From positions 930,001 to 994,000 of the forward strand of contig JASSKH010000025.1 in NCBI GenBank assembly GCA_031763025.1: 64,000 bases of DNA. The letters run 5' to 3'. The notes beneath the pieces were generated by a model. That model ran no database searches. It was not told the origin of the DNA and was given only the letters and a program-made list of their open reading frames with translations. Source of the DNA: Macrocystis pyrifera (Eukaryota > Sar > Phaeophyceae > Laminariales > Laminariaceae). Below, in pieces: positions 32,986 to 45,207 of this stretch. The translations under genes and the position numbers were made by a program. Each line of letters starts with the position of its first letter. Positions within the stretch are counted from its first letter, which is position 1.

Positions 32986-34229
32986 TAGTAACTGTCCAGG
33001 GTGTGGTGCTCACTGATGCTTGCCTCTTACTGCTTCTACAGCTTGCTGTTGCATGCAGCTGCTGATGCTACTGCTGTTGCGGCTGGAGGTAAGTTCTGCT
33101 ACTCGCACGACTTCTGCTCGTACTACAAGTTTTGCCGATGGTAAAAGTATTTTTTTCTGACAGTAACCAATAATCCAGTATTGTGCGTTTTTTTGTTTCT
33201 GATTATGCCGATCCCGGAATCTTTTCAATTTAGAATATCGTTGCGACGGAAATCCTTCATAAATCAAAATGCCTGGAAATATGAAAAAAAACTAATCGTA
33301 GAGTGTCTGGGCAAGTAATTTAGTTGTTCAAGCATGAGTTGTCCTGCTCCAAGTCCTGCAGTGCAAAGTGGTTCGTATGGTGTTTGCGAATAATGTTTTT
33401 CTTCATCAGGGGTTGCCGTTGGAGATATTATCAGAATTGAAAGTCTTCCGGGATGCGCATAATCGGAGACGAAAAAGCCCAAACATTTAGATCGTTGTGT
33501 GGGGAAAACAAACGTGCAACAACGGCAGTAGCAGTGGCAGTAGCAGCGGCAGCAGCGGAAGAAACAGTGAGCAGCTGCAAGCCATAGCGAGCAGAAAAGT
33601 GTGGTCTATACTTCGCTCCTCGACACTCGCTGTGTAAGCAACGCTGCCACAGGAGAAAATCGTTCACGTTCGTCTTAATTGTCCTCTCTATCCGAGAAGG
33701 GGTCATAGGGTTGACGATCAGGATCGTGGCGGCAAGGGTGTGCTCCATCGCAGCAAAAGCAGCAGCCGCGCTTGCAACAGCGCTTGCAACAGCGCTTGCA
33801 AAAGCGCTTTCGCTTGAAGCGTCTCCCTTCATTGCAGCAGAGCCTGCTTGCAGCAGCGCAAACAAACGAAAGCAATGACAAGTACATACAACACGCCGCG
33901 CCTAAGAGAAGGTGGGAAACACACACGCCGCGATTTAGTATGCAAACAAACGGAGGGGGGGAAGGGAATGCCGCTCGGCCGCTCTTTGGTGCTCATCGGG
34001 AAGAAGCGACGGAAAATCGCACCAATAGAGCAGTAAAAACAAGCAAAAAACTGGAAGAAGCCCACAGGCTCGCCACCCATCGGGCCCAACAAGACTCACC
34101 ATCATACCAGTATGAATAAGCACGAAGCACGAAGTGCCAACACTAAAAAACAAATTAAAATAAAGCAGATTCAAGCAACCGCAGACTTTTGTGCTTCAAC
34201 TGCGTTCCCGAGACTGACTCTTACTACTA
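32986..34229. other. No firm gene; GCTTGCAACAGC minisatellite
   Basis: A 12-bp repeat GCTTGCAACAGC occurs 3-4 times at 33765-33812, next to CAG-rich stretches at 33510-33570. A 144-codon minus frame (33431-33865) is Ala-rich because it runs through these repeats. I recognise nothing in it. Confidence 0.45.
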
Positions 34230-34785
34230 GTCGGCCTGATACTCTGCCACGCTGCCTTTCGTATTAATCCTGACCTCGTTAACCGCGGCTTCCCTAGGAC
34301 TGTTGCCCCTTCCTTCTCCCATTCCCTGGGCACCACCCCACAACGGATGCGTGGCGATTTATACTCAAATCGGCCTCAACCTTGTGCCGCTTATCACTAA
34401 TCCTTGGTCACCTTGGAAGATTCCACAGTACCATTTACGCCCCTTCGTTTCTTCAACGGTCCACAGCGCTGTCTCAACTCCGAACACCGACGGAGAGCGT
34501 TCCGTACACCCGTCGGTGGCTTGAAAACCTCTGACTGAAGTATTTGGCTGTCCTCTCGGTCTCCAACCGCCCCTGCCGGTAATCGTTGCAACTTTCACCA
34601 GACTGGGGAATCACCCCCTGGTTTACCGCGTCACGGCCTCCGCAAATAAGAGCGGACGTTTACAGATGACCGTTTCGATGCTCTCGCATCGTTTGTGCTT
34701 GAGAGTCTTCACGTACGAATGTATGGTATAGTCAGTACTATGTCGGATGCTCGAAACCAATGTCCCAAAGGCGAACATTAGAGCG
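34230..34785 (-). mobile_element. LINE fragment, 3' part (split copy)
   Basis: On the minus strand this matches the C-terminal coding region of the LINE family (reading ...FQATDGCTERSPSVFGVETALW...KWYCGIFQG, plus LKHKRCESIETVICKRPLLFA). The same LINE resumes at 35736 beyond an inserted element. The frame is broken and no T-rich tail was identified. Confidence 0.8.
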
Positions 34786-35735
34786 TTTCGGAAAAACAAA
34801 CTTTGCTCAGGGTGGGTGCTCATGGTTGGTGCTCCCAGGAGTTGGAAATATTTAAAAAAACAAATTGCTCAGGGTGGGAGGAGGAACAAAAATGACGTGG
34901 ACTTGCGTTCAAGCTTCCCCACTTTTCACGGCAAGCTCCGAGCATCTTGCAGTCGACCGCCGCGTGTTCCACCACCTTTCGCCCCGACCTGCCGCTCCCG
35001 CTCTTGCATCGCTATAACACGATCTCCACCGTCGCTGTCCTCCAAGTCGCCACCCAGCTCGAGGTTGCGTGCCTTCGTTTTCGTATGCAACGTGATGTGC
35101 TTCTATTTATCGAGCTGCTCCTGCTCACTTCGCCTCGCTTGCTGCGATTACAGCAGTACTACTTGCAGCCCCATCACAACCAACCGCCTACTGGTGGAGG
35201 AGGTGGTGCGCCCGGTTGCCCCAACGCTTTGGCGAGTGGTCGTCCGCCTCGCGTACCTTCTACGCCATCACCGCCCTCCTCACCGTCACGCGCCGTGAGG
35301 TTGCTATTATAGGTCGATTGTCTTCAATATTTTTTTCTAAAGATAGATGATGCATGCTCCACCTCCTTGCCCGCTGAGATTGCCGAAGCTAATCTGTACT
35401 TCCTCGCCGCCAAAATCGCGAACCAAACGACGGCTGGTTCGAGGAGATGGCACGCCTTGTCGCCCTTGGCTATGGCGGCGAGTCAGTGTCAGTCCCGGGC
35501 TGCTTGTGCGACGGTACAGGCATCTCTTACTACCTGTGCTCTGTGCCATGACCAATACCCTGAGCAGCTTGTTTGCTCAGGGTTAAACCCTGTTTTTCAG
35601 CCCGTAACCCTGAGCATCTGGAACAAAATAATCTGCTCAGGGAAAAAAATAGCCGTCAACGTCTTTTATGCGGAAAGACTTCGACAGACCCTGACCCTGA
35701 GCGCTTTTTTTTCTTTTTGTCTTCAGTTTCCGAAA
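34786..35735 (+). mobile_element. 950-bp inverted-end element inserted in a LINE
   Basis: The left end TTTCGGAAAAACAAAC and the right end TTTCCGAAA form a short inverted repeat, extendable outward to GAGNGTTTCGGAAA. Subterminal copies of GCTCAGGG or CCCTGAGC recur at about 34803, 34864, 35562, 35576, 35608, 35636 and 35694. Pieces of one minus-strand LINE lie on either side, so this is a later insertion. Open frames of 183 and 121 codons (34747-35312 plus) and 158 codons (35367-35843 plus) overlap it, partly extending into the flanks. I recognise no transposase signature, and no clear target duplication is seen. Confidence 0.65.
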
Positions 35736-36405
35736 CTCTCAATTGTTGTGTACCAATCGGGCGCACTGACGTTCATCCGCAAAACAGGGTCGCGATCACC
35801 TCCGCCTTCAACATACGAGCATCGAAATCAAGCAGGGACGTGACGATGTTGTGTACCTCCCGGCTGAACCGTTCAACACATACCGATATGAGACGGATCC
35901 GCCCTTCCGATTTCGAGCCAGAGGTTATCGTTTTCGTGGATAACACCACAGAGGTATAGTAACTGGGTCGTTTGTCTATGTCTCTAGTCAGCTGCGTCGA
36001 TCACGATCGACGGAGCAGTGGGCGTCTAGTCCCGTGTTCGTAGCAGCATCGTCTCCATCGTACGTTCCGATACTGTGAGGCCTGCTGCAATGAATATGTC
36101 ACGATTGCACTTATCATGTTAACAAGTCCATCGCACACCGGGAGACCATTCCTGCGTCATCAGCGTACGGCACTGCCTTTCGCCCAAACGTAACTGGCAC
36201 CTCTTTTCCGACTCCTGGATCCTTCTGTGGGTAGACAAAAACTCGTTTACGTGGTTCTCGTCCACGATCAAGCGAACTACACTACTGTCGAACGGCGTGC
36301 ATCGTAGCAATGAAAAACACGCTGAAAAGGAACGGTGACGGCACGCAGCCTTATCGCAGCCGCTGCATGACATCAAACCACTGCTTTTTGGATTTGACGT
36401 TTGTG
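35736..36405 (-). mobile_element. LINE fragment, reverse transcriptase part (split copy)
   Basis: On the minus strand it matches from QGLRQGC-like sequence (about 36390-36340) through the decayed YADD region (TACGCTGATGACGCAGGAAT, complement of 36150-36170) to the RRIRL segment and the thumb near 35780. It is strongly decayed, with several frame changes. It continues in 34230-34785. Confidence 0.8.
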
Positions 36406-37399
36406 ACCACTGAGCTTCCACCTCTTTATTAGTGGAATACATATCCTATTCTTCACTTTCCTCAGGTGTAAGTCCGCATTGTGGAGGTGCAAGAACGGTA
36501 CGAATGAGGAGCGTGACAGCCGCTTTAGAATTGTCAAACTCGTGTCTGCTTCCATCTACTTCGTTGGCGGTTCTTTTACACATGTTTATTGCCTTCCGGC
36601 AATGGCGTTGGGAAGGCTTTCACGTTTGGGCGATCCGCGTCTGCCCTTAAACCTTGTATGTCGCCTGGGTGGGTATGGGCGGGTGGGTTTGAGTTTGATG
36701 CTGAAGTGAGTGTTTGGGTGCGTCCGTTGGTGCGTTGGCTAGTTGGTTCAACCACTACCGACATCACACACCACTCGCCACCAGCATTTCATTATCGAAC
36801 AATGCGCGTTGGCGCGAAACCGTTTGTGGCGGGTGGATAGGTGAGTGGGTTGGTTGGTGGGGGGCGCGGGTGGTACTGCTTGCCGTAGCTATTTGACCAC
36901 GCACCACGCATCCCTCCCGAGACGGAGTATTCTAAGTACTCCAATTGGAGACACCTCCGACACTTGGGGGCCCATTTCGTTGGTTCCATTTCCGTGCTTG
37001 AGCACTCGAGTACTTTTTCAAAGTGTCTGACAAACTTGGCGTTCCCTTCCGGGTAGAGATGAGCGAAGGGCAGCTACTGCGGGTAGCCCTTTTATTTGAA
37101 GATGCGGTGATCTTTGCAACGGGTTTTAAGTATACCCGTGTATGGACAGTGAAGTAGATTTGACTTACACTAAAAGTCTACTCTAAGAGAAACACCTCTC
37201 ACCCTGTATCCCTGACTTGTAGTTACTCGCGGATAAGGCAGTCCTTGATTTTGTCTTGCACATGTGGTGCGGATTGTCAATGGATACATCCATGCCATGG
37301 AAAAGCAATAAAACCCTGATTTGCCACCTGTGTCCGAATTCAGGGGTCTCCGTCCATAGACGTATATCAGAGTTGTGAGTCAGATCTGTCTATTCCACC
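36406..37399. other. No recognised feature
   Basis: A GT-rich stretch (36655-36880) gives overlapping frames of 60-83 codons without motifs. Confidence 0.5.
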
Positions 37400-38090
37400 G
37401 GTGTATTGGATGTTAGTTCAGTACGTAGTGTTTATGGAAGTTTTCACAAATGCCAAGCGGCAGGAAGTGACGAGACTCCATTGAGCCACGATTGTCACTG
37501 TCTGGGGTTCGGATGCATCCGAAGCCGCGTGGTATACCTTGGCACGCCGGGGGATTCCACGTGGGATGCAGCCGGACCCCTTCACTGTATCCCAGCGGAG
37601 ATGCGTGGAGGTCCGTGGAATTCAGCTCGGGAACCCTAGGGGAAATACCGCGGGATCCCGTCAGAGCCCATCATACCTCGTGGAATAATACGGCAAGTCC
37701 ACACGACATCCCTTGCGATACCAATGCCGGTTACCGGAGAGCAATATTGCCTTGTAGAGTAGGCGATAGACTCATGGAAGCTCCTGTACGAACTCTCGTG
37801 GAGTCCTGTGCAACTATTATGGACTGGGAGTGAGAGGTCTCGTGGGACAACACTGTTTGCCAGGTGGCTACGTGGAGGAACCCGTCCGATCCCGGGGGAT
37901 TTACCAGCAATATGCAGAGTCTCACCTGGCATCTTGCGGTATTTCACGGGGTCTCATGGCACTCAACAGGAAGTACCGTGAGATACTACGCGTCGCCGCA
38001 GTCAAGTCTCGTGGCATCCCAAGATTCATGCACAGGTGTCCGAAAGATCCCATGTGATCTCCGGCCAGATCCCACTGAAGAACACAATCA
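37400..38090. repeat. Degenerate CTCGTGG/GTGGGAT-rich stretch
   Basis: Short motifs CTCGTGG(A/G/C) and near matches recur irregularly (about 37676, 37796, 37838, 37953, 38008), together with GGGATCC or GGGATTCC variants. It looks like a strongly decayed short-period tandem array. The unit length is not clear by eye. Confidence 0.3.
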
Positions 38091-40248
38091 CTTGTGATCA
38101 ATTACGCGATCGGCTGTCTGTGCGAGACTTCTTCCTGTCCCGGTAGACTGCCATTTGTGGATGACATATCTAGACCCACATCAGTATACGCGTCGCACGT
38201 GCATACCAGGTATTATGCAGTCGGGCGTTGTGATGAAACCGATATTTTACAGAGTAGCCCTAGACATAGCCCATATAGATAAACAAACAGCACTATAATG
38301 CTGGTACAACTCTTCGTGTGCATGCTATTTGTCTGCCAGCGAGTGTGGATGTTATGTTGCTTGCTTTGTATGCAGCCTAAAACTGTCTCTTCGCCAAAAA
38401 AAAACAAATTATCGATATTTAATACTGTCCAGTAATTCGAATCGTGGCGACAATATTGTTTCCTTCTCACGGTGGTGATATGTCTACTGTACGTTAGCTG
38501 ATGGGGTGACTGTGCCGTTCGGCTCCACAAGGTGTCTAACGGCAGGAAGTGCCGACCCAGGCATTCAAACTCAAGCAGGTTGTATGCAGATTCGTTGTCA
38601 TGTTCTCGTTAATAAGAGAGATTCAATAACCGGGAGGGACTCTGATAGAGGAGAATGTAAAACAATGTCCCCGCGGAGCAAGCGCCACGGGGAGTATCAC
38701 GCTGCATTTTCCCCAGAGAGCTTGCCGTTAGGGAGATTTATACCGCATCTTCTCCAGAGGGCGACTCGCCTCGGAGCACTGATGTCGACCCAACAACAAA
38801 TCATTGCTGCCCCGGGGTGCATCAAGCTTAGTATGGCATACCGTGATGTCGTCGACTATACCTGCGCGCGTCCTGTCGACATATCAGAGGAAACACCAAC
38901 TTACCACGAACGCACACCCGTACGACGCCCAAGATGGCGAAGAGGGTTACCCTGTTCAATTCTGGTGAAATCTATTATGCATCCCAAGCAGGGATACAAA
39001 GGGCCGTTGGATCAAGAGCATATTACTTCGGACTGCCCTTACACCACTTCGAATGCAGCACGGACGTGAAGGAGGTGTGCTGTGGTTGTGCACTTGAGGT
39101 CCGCGAGCGGTACAGTTCGCGGAGCAGTGTGTCCTACTGGGCACGTCCCCGTGATCCAATCGGTGTACCGAGACCCATTGGGTGGGTGTGCTCTGTACCG
39201 TACAAGTTAGATGTATAGTGTCGATTCATCTCTCTGTGAAATCTCCTGCTGTATGGGGCTCATCACCGCTACTGCGTGATACGGTCCAGGACCTATCGTA
39301 AAGGGTGTCAGCCTCCGCCTTCTGCAACCCCTTGTGTCTTATCTTACCTGTGCGGCTACTGTGGCTGTGGCTGCCGACGCACATGGCCGGGTCCTTCGTG
39401 GGTGTCTAGTCTTTTTGCATGCATATTTTGTTGGTCTCCTTGGTTCGTTGGTCGTAGGTGTGAATTGACGTTTCCGGCGGTGCCTGTGATTGATGCACAT
39501 GAGATAGGGACTACGAACGGGAGCAGTCCAAAATTCAGTGCTCACCGTCAGGAGCAGGAGTGCAACAGACAGCCGATCGTGGATGGACTGTTAGGTTGTC
39601 TTTGTGGAGCACCCCGTATCACCCATGACGAGGTACACTTCGTGTGCGGCGATCGATCACGAACGTACTTTTGAAGGGCGACTGCCATGGGATCTGTGTA
39701 TCGCACCGTCAAGTTTCCTTGTATCGTATAGACTACGATCGTTGTGTTGCATTGTCCGAGGATCCTGAATTAAACTGTGGATGGGGGGCTCACGCATGCA
39801 ATGTCAGACTTCAAACGCTGGAATTTCATTTTTTGATTAGTACACGTTTTCAGCCAAGCGTACAAAATGTTAAGTTTTATTCTCCATTACATTTAGTATC
39901 CTTGCCCTTTCGTCCTCTCTCCCTCTTAGTCGTGACTCCGATGCGCCGTCACAGTTTCTGCTACCTATGGTTCGCTCCTTGATTTTTCATCGCGAGAAGA
40001 CTCCAGTTCTTTCTTTCGTCATCGGATCGTGTCGAGTGGTTCGTTAATACAACTTCTGCAGGAAGTAGTGTAAGTTGCGCTCCATGATGTTATTGCTCTA
40101 CACGAATACCACGATCTACCTGTATTGCCACAATCCACCTGTATTGGCTATAATCTCTTATAAACAAAAACATGGGCACAGCTGCAGTGGTGCATGACGC
40201 CGTCAAGTAGTCAAATTAGTTCCTGGTGCAGCTTGTTGGGCGCAATAT
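38091..40248. other. Unassigned; longest frame 187 codons at 38506-39069
   Basis: A plus frame 38506-39069 (187 codons) and an overlapping one, 38934-39218 (94 codons, starting MAKRVTLFNSGEIYY), have varied composition but no recognised domain. They read the same DNA in different frames, so at most one is real. A 132-codon plus frame lies at 39276-39674. No splice framework is visible. Confidence 0.3.
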
Positions 40249-40875
40249 TCACGACAGCCAACAACAAACGTTATCTGCGGCACGTCGCCCGTAGTCGCGA
40301 CTGCGCCTTGATTGTCGAACGTGGAGTTTGTGTTTAACTCCAACACAACATGTTTCGTGTGCGACATGACCACTTCGGCGTACAGGCTGCATTCCGTTGA
40401 GTTTGGCTGCATTACTCGAGACGGCGTTTTCACTTTTCTCCACTAAGTGGTGACGAACACGAGCCACATTTGTTTGATTATTCATTGTTCGAGCAGACAT
40501 GATCCTCGTCACAAACATCTCCGGTGGTTTGATAGCAATTTCAACCTTCTGCACCCTTGTGCAACCCTGACCACGGTAGACTTGCAAGCGTGTCCCCTTG
40601 CGCGTTTTCATCGGGATTTTCGAGCAGTTGGTTAAGCACCTGATCAGATGGGTGTCAATATTTGCCCCAATCTTGTTCGAACATAAGGCCGGTGGGTGGG
40701 GTCCGACACGCCCACCTGTAGTCGGTTGCTGAACCAGTAGTTGCTGGTTCATAGTACAATTCGGCCACCGACCAGCCGTAGTGCTCCAAGAGCGACCATG
40801 GTGGAAGCAGCGGACGAACTCAGGTCTGTGGTATGTTGTGCTGATCCGTTGTTGCGAAGGTTCTTGCGTCTCCAC
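40249..40875 (-). CDS. Uncharacterised 208-codon frame
   Basis: I do not recognise this product. It is long for this base composition, rich in Arg, Thr and Gln, and has a Cys-containing C-terminus, but no signal peptide, membrane segment or repeated motif. The overlapping minus frame 40203-40433 also has an even, protein-like composition, so if there is a gene the true frame is unclear. It could be chance. Confidence 0.2.
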   Translation of the reverse strand: METQEPSQQRISTTYHRPEFVRCFHHGRSWSTTAGRWPNCTMNQQLLVQQPTTGGRVGPHPPALCSNKIGANIDTHLIRCLTNCSKIPMKTRKGTRLQVYRGQGCTRVQKVEIAIKPPEMFVTRIMSARTMNNQTNVARVRHHLVEKSENAVSSNAAKLNGMQPVRRSGHVAHETCCVGVKHKLHVRQSRRSRDYGRRAADNVCCWLS

Positions 40876-43800
40876 GTTACAGAATCAAACACCTTGCAGA
40901 TACGTTTCGACTCCTCATATAGGACTGGGAGGTACTGCCGGTGTGGAATACGTCATCCTGAGGTCCCACGTCGTGTGCTGTACGCTAGGAGACAAGACGA
41001 CAATCCATACAACGACGCCATGTCCAACAAGGTCGTGAAACGTCGGAACCCTGTCAAGGGTTCTCAACGTTAGGTTGGGTCGGTGATTTCGTCTGCGCAA
41101 ACGTTCGGACTGGTGAGGCGTCTCCACAGAGGTGGTTTGATGCTCACCATCGTGCCCAACGGGGAGGGAGGGTTCGTGGACGTCCAACGAACAAGCGACG
41201 AAGTGCACATCCACAAGATGGGTATGGTCAGGACCTTTTATTCCAGGTCCCGTTTGAATATTGGTTGTATTGCTTCTCACTGAATATCGCGCATTCCCAA
41301 GGAGCATATACTTGTGTTGACATAATCCTCCGTGCCGGTAAACGCCACTGCTGTTTTCCCGCCCGGCACGGCTCGGCTATAGACACACTCAAGAGTGCGG
41401 CTCTTTACCGGTTGCAAGATGGGTGTCATTTTCTGTATAATTTGGCCATGAAAAAAGGGGCAGCCGCCACGAATGTGGCTAAACACTTTATGGATGAAGC
41501 ATTCCAATGGCTTTAAGTCAATCACACTCTGGAGCCCTTACAGAAGGTATACACCCCTGAGTTTGATATTAATCCCAAATATTATGCATGCCGCACTTCG
41601 AAGCATGGCTCATCATACCTTCAACAATATTATGAAACCCTCAAACCTGATACCACTCAGATATATTCCGCATACCGCAATTCCGAAGCAGAGCAAAGAT
41701 ACATGCAGCACGTACGTTATTCATAGAAGAACCAACAGCTATTGGAGTGCGCGTATACAGGGCGGACAAACACAGTCTAGGACTACGTGAAACGCCATAT
41801 ACATGTGTACCCAATACAGGGTGACTGTGCAATATCGATAACAAAACATCGATAGGTGCACAAATCGCCGAAAAAAGACCGATATCTAGGCTATGACACA
41901 ATGGTCAGAATCATGGTACGCCCTTCGACATCAACTCTTAATAAATACTCATTCATACGTTGTAGACTACAATGGTGTTAAATGTATCTAGTTATGACCA
42001 TGAACCAGATGTTCATAACCCCTACCCGTGCCGACCTTGTTGTTGAAGAACATCATATGACCCCCTATTAGCCTCGGCTGCCACCGCTGTTGCCGAAGAC
42101 ACAACAGCCCCGATTGGTGGTTGCTTTTTACGTGTTCCTACTTGTCAATTCAACACCAAGCTCTTCGTCTGCATTACTCTACGGGACGGCGAGGTTTGCT
42201 ATGGTAACACGCGTAAAGGAAGCCACACGAGTACCTCGTGCTCGGATGCCGTCTACTGCAGGGCAATGGAGATTGACTCCTTCGATCAAATAACACTACT
42301 GTAGTCCAATTTGGTCTTCGTCGCTACCGTTATATCCCAACTGCCTTTCGGTATATTACGAGTCCGTGATATAGTTGCGCCCAAGAACCTCCGAGCATTT
42401 CAGCAACATATACGGGTTAAACACACCAGCGATGAATACATGTCTATTAATAGCATATGTTTCCATTGTCCGGTTTGCGCTACTAGATCCTAGCTATCCA
42501 TGATCTCATGGGAGAAAAATCAATGGCCTTCAGCACAGGAGAACGGGCGATAGGTCGTCCATGTTGAACATCGAAGAAAAATACCAACTGCGTCACTTTT
42601 GGTACTTCAATGAATCGTCCACACTGCTGGATGGCGACATCCTTTTGATACTGTCGACTGCGCACATACACCCAAATACAAGACGATATTCCTAGTGGCT
42701 CTAGAATCTTTCGTGCTTCACTGCTAAGCTGAGTTCTCGGAATTTGCTGCTCCTGATTCCTACGGGCTCAGCAGTTCACTACCGATCAGACGTTGCAAAC
42801 ACTATCGAGATAAAAAGTGCAATATACGTTTACATTGCTAGACTCTAACCTTTATCCGTACCGTCTCGGACGACCATACACCGATACCTAGTGCCGATGG
42901 CCGGATGCGCGGCTGTCCGTGTTGCATGATGATAATGCAAAATACAGAATCAAACTAAACTGTTGGATCGTCCACACCGCAGTATTGCAGGCAACCCCAT
43001 GTTCTTCCACTGGGATTGTGCATATATCCAAAAACGAAGCATCTACGATATAGTCGTCGTCGGGAGGGATCTAATGCTTGCTGCTTCATAGGCACGACGA
43101 GTTGATCAACATTGTAATTAGACCTGACGGTCGTCTTTCGTGAAGCCAGCTCTCCTTCTTGTCCTGAGGCCACTTCCGGTCGAACAAACATGAAAATATG
43201 AAATGTCTCAGGTATGTATTAGGCTGATTTTACTCTCGCCTCGAGGTAAAAGAGCAAACATGGATCCGACACATAAAGTACTAGACGCAACTGAACTTAC
43301 GGTCTCTGAACTAATGTCCGTCTACACATCGCATGCTCATTCCGGCGTCGATGTTAGTAGTTTCGACCGGCGGTATGTTCTCACTGCGAGCAGTGGCCAG
43401 CCATTGTAGCTTCCCCAGTGCACCAAGGTGTACGTTTAGGGGCCGTACTCGCGCTGGGCGAAGTCCACACCGAGGGGACCAGCGACAGCATCTGCGTGTA
43501 CACGAAAATTTGCGCGCGAGGGGGAAAATTGGACGGACAATCGATGACGTGGTTGCATCGATCAGACAAAACCGATGTGGATTCAAGTGGTGATCGCTCC
43601 TGACGTTTCCAGGCCACATAAGCAATCGATATGAACATTTCCTTGGGAATATTCGATGAAGAGTATGGTACACGGTCTCGGCTGGATAGCAAAGTTAAAG
43701 CTGAGGAGGGGGTCCATCCGACCGGAAATAGTTTTTGGTGCTCTTCAAATACACAGAGTAATTCTACTTACCGTACGTGGGCCGACATAACTCTGTACAG

Positions 43801-43881
43801 TAGTGAAACCTTTGTAACCATCTCCCAGAATCCGACATGATTGCTGTTCAGAAATCCAACATTTGCGCTGCGCGAACTTAC
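40876..43881. other. No recognised gene
   Basis: Frames of up to 130 codons (40915-41307 minus, 43311-43673 minus) lie on both strands. None carries a motif I recognise. A further exon of the gene at 43882-45207 could lie below 43880, after the GTAAGT donor, but I could not place it. Confidence 0.4.
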
Positions 43882-45207
43882 AGTCGGCCTCTACCCCGCG
43901 GATGCATTCCATCCCGCGCATGATAATGTTGCCGCTGTCATCAAGCGTAGGGACGAACGTCTCGCCGAGAACACCTTGGGCGTCGTGGCTAATGTCGGCG
44001 TGGTCGATGGCCATGTTCATTTGCCAAGTCAAGTGGTCCGGGAGATCGAACTGGTCTGTAGGGTCCCGCATGGGGAGCTGGTGCAGCCTACCATGGCTGA
44101 GGCGGATGGTTCCCTTGGGAGTAACGATCTGGAAGGATGCATGTTCCGATTGATGAGCGAATATCGCGCCTTCCTCTGACATGGCGCGGGAGACGTACGT
44201 GGTGCACTCTACCATATTGGTAGCGGTAGGGTCGGCGAGGATCCATTCTCCTATGCTCAACGTCTCTCGCAGCAGCTTACGAGCGGACTGCATGTTCTCC
44301 ATCTTTTTCCTCTCCCAGTAAGTCTCGAACCCAAAGGACCTGCACTCTCCAGGGATGTTCACTGCGGTGATCTGCACACCAGGGCCCAACGTGACTGTAC
44401 GGGCGAGATCAAGACCTCGTTTCCGTCAGCCACCACTCTTAGTGATCCGTCCGCTAGACATGGATAAACACCTTCAGGGCAGGCACTGTTCAGGTTGTGT
44501 GGGTCTTTGACCGAGATAACGACGGTGTGGTCAACCCAGTCATCATCGATTGTGAGAAGAGAGAGGCCGGTGATGTACGTAATCTCGGGCAAGGAGGGAA
44601 TTGGAGCCGAGACGCGCATGTTAAGGTGCATCGACAGAGGGTCCGATATCAGGGCATACCAATGGCCGTCAACGCCAGTAAAGTCGAACGTCTGGCCGTG
44701 GAAGCCGGTCATATGCGGGTCACCTGTCAGAGAGGCACGGGATGCAACACCGTAAAACTTAAACAATATATTTGGAGACAAGGCGATGAACGCATACCAG
44801 TCGAGGACAGGCGAGGTGTAACCCTAACATGTCGAAACTGTGACTCCGGATGAAGTGTGGGCAGTGCATGGCAAGCGGGACGAACGTTGAGGTCGTAGAG
44901 GTCGCGCCCTCTCTTTGTATATCGAACAGAAGGATCGTCGATCGTTTTTCTCGACGCACAGCGATACGACTTGAATTATATGACGGGCTCCAGAAAATCA
45001 ATACAATGGGTTACTGGATGCGCCAAGGAATCATAGACCACCACTATCGGGCCGGATCGTGATATGCAACCACACACATAGTCGTCTGTGAAAACATTGG
45101 TGTCGGCTTACCACAAGCAGTCGGGTCTCTCATGCCAGGTTGGCCGCACAACCTATCTTCCGGGCAGCAGATTAAAGGTTTTAGGCATTCATCGTTGCCC
45201 ACGCATT
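43882..45207 (-). CDS. Secreted-type Cys-rich protein with vWD/Root_cap-like domain, partial
   Basis: Three exons are proposed on the minus strand: 45207-45112, 45085-45005 and 44723-43882. The first two encode a Cys-rich module (ECVGNDECLKPLICC, then DDYVCGC after joining). The third begins in a GDPH motif (DPHMTGFHGQTFDFTG), typical of von Willebrand D modules and of plant root-cap/LEA-related proteins. It ends HDAQGVLGETF...IRGVEAD, close to the HAQGVLG...EADY signature of the Root_cap family, right at a GTAAGT donor. A further 3' exon is therefore expected but not found. A signal peptide should lie upstream; sequence near 45266-45215 would read MKPRLVF, then ARTLFVFLVTFAEC in another frame. 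Inside exon 3 the frame changes once near 44395, between residues EVLIS and TVTLGPGVQ. This means a recent pseudogene or an assembly error. Function is probably extracellular or in the cell wall (inference). Confidence 0.65.
44724..45004 (-). other. Candidate 281-nt intron
   Basis: The donor is GTATTG after ...HPVTH, and the acceptor is CCTCTCTGACAG just before the GDPH exon. The phases agree, with one base on the left and two on the right forming a Cys codon, giving THC-DPHM. The acceptor is strong by eye and the donor is weaker. Confidence 0.4.
45086..45111 (-). other. Candidate 26-nt intron
   Basis: On the minus strand the sequence starts GTAAGC and ends TTTTCACAG. Removing it joins ...RDPTAC to DDYVCGCISRSG, which keeps a Cys-rich frame. 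Retaining it leads to a stop within about 25 codons. The length is not a multiple of three. Such a short intron is unusual, and a small indel could mimic it. Confidence 0.35.

Noticed and set aside
34747-35298. 183-codon frame as a transposase gene
   Set aside because: It starts outside the inserted element in LINE sequence and has no catalytic motif that I recognise. Its composition is Ser/Arg/Pro-rich as expected from the GC-rich DNA.
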